NCBI GenBank assembly: GCA_932521025.1
Contig: OW051473.1
Location: 9,982,001-10,046,000, forward strand
Direction of reading: 5' to 3'
DNA: 64,000 bases
Source of the DNA: Oscheius onirici
Lineage: Eukaryota; Nematoda; Chromadorea; Rhabditida; Rhabditidae
The position numbers and the translations under genes were made by a program. Positions 54,401-64,000 of this stretch are shown here, one piece after another. The notes under the pieces were generated by a model that made no database searches, was not told the DNA's origin, and saw only the letters and a program-made list of their open reading frames with translations. The number at the start of each line of letters is the position of its first letter. The stretch's first letter is position 1.

Positions 54401-54947
54401 AAAAGGGGCCGATTATGTTTTCATCCGTCGATCAGTCGCCTCAGTACAGACTCTCAAAGCGGTATTATCTGCTTCTAGTAGGAGTAAGTGGCTTTCTGGT
54501 TGTTAGCAGAATGTGGTACTCAAGCAACCCGAAATAAAAAGTAGATCCAGAATTGCAGGGTTTGTAAACATTATGCCGCCACAATAACGTGGCTGCCTAA
54601 CTGTCTTGTTTGAGGCTGCCAACTCTGTGGCCATGACAACACAGCTGTCTGACTGTCCTGGATGTCTCTCTTTTCTCTGCGGCAACCACAAAGATGCCGT
54701 CTTGCTGGCATGTTTGTAAATGAGCGGCGAAAAACACGACCGCTGTCTACCTGTCTTGTCTGTGGCTTTTCTGCGATAAAATGTTTATATTTGAAATAAT
54801 AGCGACACAAAAGGATATTTTTTATTTCATCTCCATATATTGGATACACTACGAGATCATTTGAACGTTGGTATTATGGTGAGCCAGGTTTCGAGACTCG
54901 TTAGAACCGGTGAAGAAGGGGTTTGTGGCGGGAGTTGCTAAGTAAAA
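51402..54947. other. Long gene-poor stretch
   Basis: No supported gene on either strand. A 99-codon minus ORF at 52842-53141 has no splice context. Several dispersed-repeat copies lie at about 54580-54770 in inverted orientation. Confidence 0.4.
54575..54775 (-). repeat. Cluster of dispersed 38-bp repeats, inverted orientation
   Basis: Copies at about 54575-54612, 54626-54665 and 54735-54775, each with a form of GGCTGTCTAACTGTCTTG, variably kept. Confidence 0.65.
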
Positions 54948-57900
54948 TTAGGCGTCTGTAGAAGAATTGACAGTCTGACTGCGGTTGACTCTGTCAATAT
55001 GGCCAGCGGAAGTCTCGGCAGTGGAAGAATTGTACTCGCTCGTCTTGGCAAAAGCGCGGCCTGATCCCTCAGTTGCAATCTTTCTGTTACATCCCAGCAT
55101 TGTCATCAGGGTTCGTCGGAGCTGAAAAATGAAATTTTTCCTGAAGTTGTTCGATTGGGGAAATGTAAGCAGAAAGCGAATTTCAGCAACTGACATACAG
55201 TAGTTTAGCAAAAGTTTAGCACTTTGGGACATTGTTGCTTATCATATCGCAAATAAATAGCCAAATTTACAAAGAAATTCCTTGTATTCCGAGAGAGTTA
55301 TGTGCGACCAACCGGCATTAGCCCCATTTCCAATACAAAACGACTTTTTCAAAGGTGGTCAAAACAAATCATTGTTGATGTTCGGTCAGTGCAGCCTTGT
55401 TGAAAGGATCATTTTAAGTTCTCCACTACAATATTTGACAATTCAGACAGAAAAATCTTGGATTTTTGAGAAAGTTTTCAAAAGTTGCTAAACTTTAGTC
55501 GCGGCCGTTTTCGATAATTTGCTCTGTACCAAAAAAATTTTCGATTTTTAGAAAACGAGTATACACACCTTATTTCTAATCCCTTTTTATATCTTCAGTA
55601 CCACTTTTGGCTTTGTTTGATAATATAGGGCCGCGCTACGTCAAAAATACAAAAGTTGCTAAACTTTTGTCCTACTGTACCTTAAGCTTTGTTCGCTGAG
55701 GAATCTGCCCCCAATCATTTACACCATGGCACAGTGGTTAGATTAGACTGTGGAACAAAAGTATTGTCAAGTTCGATTCCCATTGAGTTTATCCTTTTTG
55801 TTTTTTGCGAGTCTCTCAGAAGGTCATTTAGAATATTTCTATCTCATAAATTCGGTGAAAATCGTCAACTATTACAATATCAGCATTTCATGTTTGCGCG
55901 CCAAATTCAAAAACGGTGGCGGTGGAGGCTCGCTTTAATCACTAATCAGATCTGGATGAAACCATGAAGCTGAGCAGCCGCAAGCCGATTAAATTAGTTT
56001 CGCCACGCCGTTTGAAAATTGTGAAATGCGATCCGCTCTCAACCTTTTACGTTGAAAAGACAAGAATTGTAAGAGTTTGCCCTACTGCCTTAAAAAGGTT
56101 GTAAACCAGCTTTTCAAGTGTTTCTCATTAAAGCACGTTAACCAGTAGTTTTCTTACCTGAAAGTCGGTGATGTAAGTAAGAATTGGATCCACTACGATT
56201 CTCAGTACCAATGCGCATCGTACCACCGACAGCAACCTCATCATTTCGGCCAGATTCCTTTGGAAGAAACACTGATCCCTGTTTATGAGAAGACCAACAC
56301 ACCTGAAAAAAGAATGTTTATCGATGCTCGAGTCCGACCCGATTACCAAATAACGTAAAACAGGTAGAGTCCGGCGAAGGTGGCCACATTGATGGCCAAT
56401 TTCCAGAGCGGGAACCTTACTCGTTGAATTTTGCCGCCGTCGGACGACTTGCTGGCCCGTTTCTTAAAGGAGTCAACAAATCGCTGAGCTCGACGAATCA
56501 GAACAACTGAAAAGTTCTTTTTTTGACAAAATGATGCAGTTTTACCTGTCACGGCAAAAACAATGATAGTTGAGAAGTAGACGATAACTGTGCTCAAATT
56601 ACGGTACCTTAACCAATGTTCAGTGTTTAAATAACTTGAACTTCTACCTATACATCTGTCTGAGACATGTTTCCAGTTTACAGCCTGACCATTCGTTCAA
56701 AGCCGGAATTTTCACCAGGGCGTTGATTCCAAGTGTGTAGCTGATCATGATAACGAACATGACCCAAGTGAAGACGATCAAGTATATGCAACGTTTCATG
56801 GTGAACCATTTTCGGTAGTGGAAGGGCTTCCAGACCGCGAATAACTTAAAATAGGATGTGATTAAAGAAATACTGATGACCGCTACGACAGTTAGGCAGC
56901 AGCCTTATTGTGGCCATTTGAGCAACAACCACAGGCAAGCCAATAAGACAGGCATGATATGACCACAGATACAGCGACAGACGAGACAGATATCCACAAT
57001 TAACCACATACAAGACAGTTAGACAACAAAAGTTGTTACCTTTAGAATTGAAAGAGCAACGTAGGAAACCATGGCGGACCAGAAAGAACCAATGAAGAAG
57101 GATTCTATCAATGCGACCATGTCACGACTAAAATTTTTTGATGTTTTCTTCAAAAATTGTACTTACTTGACATCGTGTGCTAGCAAAACATAACCACAGG
57201 CAGCTAGAGCTGACACGCAACTGAGCAAATCTCCAATGGAGCGGTTGAGAATAAGAATGTAGCATTTTCGGCTGACTCTTCGGGCTTTAATGGACTAAAG
57301 TTACAGGCTATTTGACTCAAAATGAGAATAACCTGGTACACTGTGGCAATGAAAAGAACTGTGACGACAGTTGCCACAAGGGCTAGCGGGAGCATCATCC
57401 AGCCAAAGTAGGAACGGTAGACATTTTCAAGACGGAGACCTTGTCTTCGCTGAAAGCTAATAGGATCTTATGCTTGTCACAACCCGTTTCACTGTGAACT
57501 ATACATACAATATTGTCTAGAATACATACTGAACAAATTTTTATGGAAATTTGAGAGTTTTGTTAGCCGCAACACTTTTGGAGTAAATTTTCATGACAAA
57601 ACAAAGAAAGTGGACCGGACGCACTTGAACCTCGGACTTTTTGAGGGGATTTGTTCCTGTAGCGCATCCCTCTACTTGCGCTACAGGCCCGCCGCTGTCT
57701 CCAACTAAGTAGCTGGTTTACAAAACTATAGCTCTCAATTGAACTCTCTGACGTATTACAGACCGTTCCTCTGATAGTGTGGAAAACACAATGGAGAAGT
57801 AGCTTGTTAAGTTAATTTTCTAGCTACAACTTCCAAAACTCTTGCAGTGCAAAAATATGTTGTCAGCGATTCCAACACGTTCGCTGTACATGACCGTTTT

Positions 57901-58162
57901 TGAGCAATCATGTTTTCAACTCATTACTCCCTGTATTTTTGTGACGTAACAGGTGTGACGTAACACAATTAGGACGCGCACCTCTTCTTCTTCTTATCTA
58001 AAAACTCTCAATCGCCAGCTGGTTTTGTTCTCTGCGACTACGTGATCCTACGTCATCTGATTCTAATCTATACCAAAAAATCTGGTAACCAACCTTGAAC
58101 AAATCTATCCGTTCCTCTTGTGTTAAGTTGAAAAAGCAGTCTGTACGGACGTTTGAACTCAT
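54948..58162 (-). CDS. Seven-transmembrane G protein-coupled receptor, rhodopsin-like (379 aa)
   Basis: Nine coding exons on the minus strand, first 58094-58162, second 57333-57449, last 54948-55121; all junctions keep the frame. The N-terminus carries NLT, a glycosylation site. Seven hydrophobic segments are visible: MLPLALVATVVTVLFIATVY; ILILNRSIGDLLSCVSALAA; ESFFIGSFWSAMVSYVALSI; IYLIVFTWVMFVIMISYTLG; TVIVYFSTIIVFAVTVVLI; WKLAINVATFAGLYLFYVIW; VVRCALVLRIVVDPILTYIT. TM2 has LNRSIGDL and TM7 DPILTY in place of NPxxY; there is no DRY. The tail is Ser/Thr-rich. Lineage-restricted nematode-type receptors show similar variants. Ligand unknown; the intracellular loop 3 is basic. Confidence 0.85.
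55725..55795 (+). repeat. tRNA-like sequence
   Basis: GGCACAGTGGTTAGATTAG matches an A box and AAGTTCGATTCCC a B box. It lies in an intron of the minus-strand GPCR gene. No good acceptor stem; likely a tRNA-derived repeat. Confidence 0.35.
56880..57040 (+). repeat. Dispersed 38-bp repeat cluster in a GPCR intron
   Basis: Copies around 56883-56920 (ACAGTTAGGCAGCAGCC, TTGTGGCC end) and 57000-57035 (CAAGACAGTTAGACAAC, AGTTGTTA end). Confidence 0.6.
57605..57700 (-). repeat. tRNA-like sequence in GPCR intron 1
   Basis: On the minus strand GGCCTGTAGCGCAAGTAG is an A-box-like start and GAGGTTCAAGTGC a B-box-like end, about 65 bp apart. The 3' acceptor side GGTCC pairs poorly. Probably a tRNA-derived repeat. 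Confidence 0.35.
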
Positions 58163-59241
58163 CCAGCCTTTTATTATCTAAATTGGTAGGGTTGGGAAAA
58201 AAGTAGTGAGAGATCAGTTAAAAGCCGTGAACCAAAGACTACTGACAGTATAGCGCGTGGAAGAAAAGGGAACTGCGACAAACATCCTGACAAAAGAGGA
58301 CTCTGAGAGAGAAAAACGAAGATGATATCGACACAGGCAGGAGATGGTATCTCAGCTGTTCCCGGGCAGAGACCAAATGGACTGGATCTGGGCGCGGTGT
58401 AACTGTGGCAATGCGACGTGAAAAATTATGATGGGGAAATACGGAAGAGAGACTGTGCGAAAGATGAAGGTTGAACAACTTGAGAGGAACTAATGGAATC
58501 ATTCGACACAAAAGTTGTTTTTAGGGCCGAAGTGGCAGTTTTCTAATTTTTTTAGAGATTTACTGGTGAAGGTTTATGTAGAATATATAGGAGTGGCGCA
58601 GTGACATACTTTGACCTCTCAAGCTTTAAGGTTGTCAGATCGTAACAGTGCCCGAAAATTCCGTAGCCGCGTTCTAATTGTCAAGAAGCTTGAAAATGCT
58701 GTGGATAATATGAGTTAAGTGCCCTTAACTTTTTTTGACTGTAGTCTACTTGAAACAATTATTACTCAACCCACTTACTCGGAACTGATATGACTCAAAC
58801 AAGGAAAACGATGGTTTGACTGAGACTCTATAGCTCTAAAAGAGCCTACAGATGGACTTCTATTACAGTTTTTCAGCAAGTTAACGAATTGTTTAAGTAA
58901 ACGGTAACTAACGGATTCCTATATAAAAGTAAACCGATGCACCGATTCATATAGAAAATTTAGAAAGCTCATTGTACAAAGTCATAAAAGCACGCGGAAT
59001 CTCCCAATAGGCCCCATTTTCTTGCCAGGAAAACAACCGCGATATATCGTCCCTTAGCCAAACTTGAAAGTTTCTAGCCTGATAACAGAGGTTGCTCTTT
59101 TAAATTCGTCTCTGTAAACGGGTTTCTCGCCACTAAAAATAGTAGCAGCCTCTGAGCAGACACATGAGATAAATATCAACATGTTCAAGTGAATTCAATT
59201 GCTTCTTTTGTCAGCTTGTATTAGGAAAACAACAAAACAAA

Positions 59242-59571
59242 TTACTTGGGGAACACCAAGCCGACACGTGATGTCAACTGTAAGCAAGCGTCTCTCCAGC
59301 CGGTTTTACGCCAATTTGTATTAAAATATGTTGACAAAAAAGAGTTCATATGAAACTGCTTAAAACAACACGTTAAGGAGTTTCGATTGTTTAACGCGGA
59401 AGGTGGAGAAGGCAAGAAAAGGCTGGAACATGTGATGAACGAGGCTCCAAGACAGTAAACTGTGTTGATCTGGTCGCGAGAATCAATAAGAATGAAGGCG
59501 AAACGGGTTCTACGAACTTGGGCCACGCCACCCCACAACTGGAGGAGAGAAAGGACGCTTTGGTCAGCCAT
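59242..59571 (-). CDS. Possible coding exon (109 codons), unrecognised
   Basis: Open frame from an ATG at 59571, locally richer in G+C than the flanks. The first 60 residues (LWGGVAQVRRTRFAFILIDS and on) look protein-like with hydrophobic stretches; the later part reads like non-coding. An internal donor is likely if it is an exon. Function unknown. Confidence 0.25.
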   Translation of the reverse strand: MADQSVLSLLQLWGGVAQVRRTRFAFILIDSRDQINTVYCLGASFITCSSLFLPSPPSALNNRNSLTCCFKQFHMNSFLSTYFNTNWRKTGWRDACLQLTSRVGLVFPK

Positions 59572-60772
59572 GGCTGGTCATCGAGAGATCACAGCAGTCT
59601 TATTGTCTAGCGTCATAAACAGGGTTTAGAAGGAAGTTGCGACAGGGGAGACAAAGAAGAACAAAATGTTTAAGAATCTTCTTGACTGAAGTTAGGGTAT
59701 AACTTAAGATGAGATTTTAACCATGCTCAGCAGTTTTCGTAACTTAAATCGTGAAAAGTAATGCGGATACTATACAAACTAGGCCAAATTATCATTAAAA
59801 TACTTGTCTAGTAGAGGTTTATGTAACTTTGGAAGACAAATTCGAAAAGAAAATTTCTAGTACTGAAGACATGACGGTTAGGAGCGAGATTTCACTGTGA
59901 CCAGCGCATTTTCAAGCTTTACAATGTTCTACAAAGCTCGTTAAATACTACATTTTTGTTGAACACCCTGAAGCTCGAAAAAGTGTGCATCAGCTATAAA
60001 ATTGAGATTTCTTTCCCAATTTGTACACACACGGGAAGCAGGAGTTCAAGGGAAATTTATACCAAATACAAGGTGCCACAAAACGTTAAATCACAGCACG
60101 AAGGAACTCTTTCAAAAATACCATGAATTAGTCACAAACTAGACTCTTTTGGGGTGTTCCCGTCAGTGGCGATCACCAACAAATTGAAAACACATTCTGA
60201 TAGCTTTGCGTGGGCAGCATTGAGAGTCATCTGTCTCCGTCTCTCCCCTCTGCAAAAATTGTGACGCATGAAGCTGCGCAAAACGCAGTCGATAATCCGA
60301 TGATCTGTGCAGTTTTCTCTTTTAAAGTTTGACGAACAGCGGCTGTCGTGAAGTGGACGACGCATCTTCCAAAGTTAAAAATGGGCAACTATACTCTTTT
60401 GACGAAAGGAAGTGTAAGAACCAAAATTCTGTTGATCTGTATCGTGAACGGACTGTCCTCTAACGGTAACCAAAAATCGCCAAAGTGAATCAGTGACCAG
60501 GGTAGGCAACACGCGCACATCTTGACGTTCATGGTGAACCTGATTTTGTCACTGAAGAAGGCAAGGAGTAGTTTTTGGTGGAAAAATATGAATTATTTGG
60601 AAAAATTTCAGACAAAGAAACTCATGTTAAAAAGATCGAAAGATTTTTCAACGTTTTAAACAACATTTCAACAAAAACAATTTTTTCAAAGTTTCTGATT
60701 TTCGTGATCAAGATTTGCTTTTTTGCGATCGAGAAACTCGACAGCTAAACATCGTTGTAATAGCAAGAAAGT

Positions 60773-60815
60773 CGCTACAGCCAAGACAGTTAAACAGCCG
60801 CGTCGTTGTAGTAAC
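60773..60815 (+). repeat. Single copy of the 38-bp dispersed repeat
   Basis: Contains CAAGACAGTTAAACAGCCGC then GTCGTTGTAG; close to the consensus. Confidence 0.7.
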
Positions 60816-61995
60816 AAAAAAGGGGAAAATAACAGGAATGTTCGTCAAATCCCAGCAAAGTGCATGATTATTTTGACTCACACTTTCTTTGTATGAATTC
60901 AAATATCTCCGAAACATAAAAAGGGCCAGATAGAAGGGGGTGCTGCTGTAATACTACCAAGTAGTTTTACGGTCCTGGGTGGCGAACAAGTCGGAATCTG
61001 ACCCAGAGCACAACAACCGCCCCTCCGCGTTTGGCAAACGGCAACCCTGATGGTGGTGGGAACGATCGAAGAGCGTGGCTGAAATAGTTAAGAAAATTAA
61101 AGAGATTTCATCAACATCGTGGCCCTAAATCTGTCGAATTCGCTCCCGAGATGAAGATTAAGCGACCCGACCGTAAATAATTTTCTCTCCTCTTCTCATT
61201 ACCCGCGTTCTGTCATCTTTTTGCGGAAATTGATTGTAAAAAGCGCGGATAGTGACCCACAACTGTGAGAGATTAGCTTGCAGCCCTTTTGGGTTATGGG
61301 GAGACGAGAGAGTGCGGTCAACCTAGTTCACTCGCTGTTATCCTATCACTGCTTCGTGAAGGCCATCGAAGGGGGCCCCTTCCCTTCATTATGCCCACTC
61401 CCGCGAGAGACCCTGCCTACAATCACATAATATCCTTCCCCGCAGTATACTTTTTACTACCGTTCAAATTAAGTGGAGGAACGTCTTTTTGGGTCTGAAT
61501 TAGTCTTTTTGTGACTAGGCTCGAAGTGATAGATGTTCATTTGGTCTATGAAGGTTTCGACCTAGATTTTCACGTCCTTTTTGACATTTTCGCCCTTTTT
61601 GCACTCATTTTTTTGTTAGAGATTGGTTTGTACTATAAAACACATAAGTAGGAGAACAACATGCTAGCCTGTCCTTGGCTAACCGTCTTCTGGGCAGGCA
61701 TATCTGTTAATAAAATCAAAGACTTTCATGGCCCAAATGTCATTAAATTGTGGATTTCTGGCTTATATTTTATAGACCATGCTATCTATGTTTAAGCTTT
61801 TTAAGTGGGATAACAAAATTCATATTAACAACAAGCTGAGTTTACAATCCGGACCGCCTTCGCACCTTGTAATCTCGTTAACTTCAAGTTTACTACCTCG
61901 TTCCCTTGTTAGCAGTCGAATGTCCTCCCCGCCCTTGTCACTATCCTCTCATGTCTTCTTCCCGTTTCTACTACATCTATGCCGTTACCAGAACC

Positions 61996-63811
61996 ATGGA
62001 TCCGCCTGAATGGAACGACGCAGTCACTCCGGTCAGCAAGCAATTTGAGCCAAAGAAGTATAAAGACGGTGTCCAGAGGTTGAAACAAGAGAACTCGGCA
62101 GTTTTCACCCCATTCAAGACGAGCACTTTAAGTCGATCCAATACTCCCTCTATTGACGGTGCTATGTCGAGAAAAAGTCAGACTTTGCGTCCTTCCAGGG
62201 CCAGCCCTTTCGTTTATGGTATTTTTTAGTTTAAACTCGGCTAAAATAGCTTTTAGAGCCTCCTCCGGCATCACAGTCCACTCCAAAGCCGCTGCGCCCA
62301 GGCAGTGCTATGCAGATGGGCAAAGAACAAAAACTTACATGGGGAAGACGTGAGTTTTTATGAAAATTCATAGAAAAAGATAACTTTTCAGTTCCTCCAC
62401 CGGTCAATATGCGTTGTGCTTCAGCTGCCGCAGGGCATTTGACTCTACGACCGGCTAGCAGGCAGAGTGATTTGATGATGAACGGTGAGTTAAAAACAAT
62501 TTTTTTGAACACAGACGCGTTAGTTAGACCACTGCGTTGTTGTGGCCACATAATAAACAGCAGTAGACAACCCATCTAGACAGTCGCGTGCCGAAAAAAA
62601 ATTGTCGGCAAAGACAAGGCAGTTAGACAACCGCGTCGTTGTGGCATCCAGAAACTTTAAAAAGGCTTTAAGAGCTTTTACAACCTGTGTGAAAAAACTT
62701 TCCCAGTGGGGGATCACAGCGGTTTTGATTTCACCCTCGACCCAATTTCTGCCTTTCTTAGTTACTCCCAGTTCGCTGTCATGTACCGCAGATATGGTTA
62801 CCTCTATCTTCAAATTATTTTGAATCCGTCTTTTCAGGTGTTTCCAGCTACCAATCCTACAGTACTCTTCCTCGACCAGAGCAACTAGAGCCGGAGAATT
62901 TGATGGAGGGAAACCACGTCATGCCTTACTTCCCAAGGGTTAGTCTCGCCTAAGGGTTTTTAATCATTTTGTAGATTATTTCCCGACCTCCCTCTGTCGT
63001 TCCGGGCATGGCCAGCGATTTCGTCCGTCCACCTTCAGCTATGCCTGTACAGCTGATGGTTCCTCCGCCACCTCCTCCGGTTCCCGTCGTCCCAGGTCCT
63101 GATCCAAGCATCATCAACTGGGATTCCTTGAACATTTTCAGCATTATGCAGGTTAGTAAAATAGTGAAGTTACAATAAGTTGAAATTTTTAGGCCCTGGT
63201 CGGGCTTGTAATCTTCTGTTTTGGAGTTTCTAGGACACTGAAAGGAGCCAAGTGGGCTGTTGGCGTTGAACTTCTGTACGCTCCCTCAGTTATCATTGCC
63301 GCTTTGGCTGGAATCGTGGCCTGTAGGAAGGGCAGCTTCAGCTACGCCATCTTTTCTTTTGGACTGACTACTCTCAACATTCTTTTTGCCGTTCCCTCTT
63401 TCCTTCTTGGTGATTTGTTATAGACCAAATCTACAGACATAGACGACAGTCGTAGTCAAGACAGTTAGACAGCGTTGTGACCACTACAAAAACCACTAAT
63501 CCAACAAGCCCATTTTTAGGTCTCTTCCCTCTGATCCCTTACGTCATTCCCGAATTGGACTCTTCTCAATTTGTCAGTCCCAATGAGCCCATCACAGTAG
63601 ATATCAGTCTGAGCATTGCTGTAGCCCTACAGGTATACAATTTCTCAATTTTTTAAAACTGGAATTCTAGCAAATTATCAACCTCGTCATCGTGGCGATT
63701 GGTTGCAGTTGCCTCGGAAAAGTCTGTCGCCTTGCAGAAGACTTTAAGCTTCGATACGACACAGAAGCCACTTTCAACAGCAATGTCTTTCCCCACACTC
63801 ACAAATCTTGA
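61996..63811 (+). CDS. Four-transmembrane protein with proline-rich N-terminal domain (385 aa)
   Basis: Exons 61996-62218, 62257-62349, 62392-62484, 62838-62938, 62975-63151, 63193-63409, 63520-63632 and 63671-63811; all eight join in frame. The first ~225 residues are hydrophilic, rich in Pro/Ser/Met, with a VPPPPPPVPVVPG run. Then four hydrophobic segments: SIMQALVGLVIFCFGVS; LYAPSVIIAALAGIVAC; YAIFSFGLTTLNILFAVPSF; QQIINLVIVAIGCSCLG. The tail is short. The order resembles MARVEL/MS4A-type tetraspans; true tetraspanin CCG motifs are absent. Start could be upstream (ATG at 61951, same frame). It probably sits in the plasma membrane with the N-terminus inside. AATAAA follows within 5 bp. Confidence 0.8.
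62515..62650 (+). repeat. Dispersed 38-bp repeat cluster in an intron of the tetraspan gene
   Basis: Three units at about 62515-62550, 62565-62592 and 62605-62646; the last has GGCAGTTAGACAACCGCGTC followed by GTTGTGGC. Confidence 0.7.
63440..63482 (+). repeat. Dispersed 38-bp repeat copy in an intron
   Basis: TCAAGACAGTTAGACAGCG then TTGTGACC; internal bases of the consensus are missing. Confidence 0.6.
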
Positions 63812-64000
63812 GCATAATAAAAACAATTTTATCAACTTTCCGTAATCATTTCAAGCTAACAATTCATTATTTACAGCATTGAAAAGTCTATGCAGTCGTC
63901 TGACAGGCTGATGAGCTTTCATAAGCAACAATTGCACACAGTTAATCATAGTACTTGCTTTAATCAGATCTAATCCAAATCCGTTGGCCTCACAAACATT

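Larger units (their letters stand above)
58163..61995. other. Long gene-poor stretch upstream of the tetraspan gene
   Basis: Holds an ORF of 109 codons on the minus strand (59242-59571, start MADQSVLSLLQLWGGVAQVR) which has better codon-like composition than its surroundings but no recognised family or splice partners. A dispersed-repeat copy lies at about 60773-60815. Confidence 0.35.

Overview
The window is an animal nuclear genome segment: spliced genes with GT-AG introns (many only 34-42 bp), AATAAA signals close behind the stop codons, TATA boxes, abundant interspersed repeats, and no operons, rRNA genes or canonical tRNA genes. The gene content points to an ecdysozoan, most likely a nematode: a UDP-galactopyranose mutase, a secreted thyroglobulin-1/Kunitz/lustrin-type cysteine-rich protein, a W(X6)W-amide (MIP/allatostatin-B type) neuropeptide precursor, a collagen-like exon, and splice acceptors directly in front of several ATGs. 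This is inference from family knowledge; no database search was possible.

Layout. 0-8 kb: small or partial genes (a C-terminal fragment at the edge, a 67-residue ORF, a Ly6-like GPI-anchored protein, a 271-residue secreted protein, a 110-residue secreted protein). 8.2-10.2 kb (-): sphingosine-1-phosphate lyase, whose stop overlaps the stop of the convergent secreted gene. 13.3-16.0 kb (-): a collagen-like fragment and the multidomain inhibitor. 16.7-22.2 kb: UDP-galactopyranose mutase (+) facing a SLC2-type sugar transporter (-). 24.0-26.8 kb (+): an unknown small gene whose 2.4 kb intron is full of repeats. 24.4-34 kb: a repeat-rich block holding tRNA-like composite elements arranged as an inverted duplication, a foldback element, a non-LTR reverse-transcriptase fragment, a decayed LTR element with Gag, and two diverged copies of an unrecognised locus. 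34.4-41.3 kb: an unknown secreted protein, the neuropeptide gene, glutamine synthetase and a mariner-like remnant. 41.6-45.6 kb: two divergently oriented Tyr/Asn-rich secreted paralogues. 47.2-51.4 kb: two tail-to-tail bZIP-type genes, one with a canonical basic region and one without. 54.9-58.2 kb (-): a complete 7TM receptor. 62.0-63.8 kb (+): a four-TM protein with a proline-rich N-terminus.

The genes do not form an obvious pathway. Loose themes are secreted or surface products (Ly6, inhibitor, Tyr-rich pair, neuropeptide, GPCR, tetraspan) and small-molecule metabolism (S1P lyase, UGM, sugar transporter, glutamine synthetase). The most unusual DNA features are a roughly 38-bp interspersed repeat with self-complementary ends, seen in at least 16 places, and the composite tRNA-like elements.

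Exon coordinates were derived by hand from splice consensus and reading phase. Where phases are said to match, every junction was checked to keep the frame.
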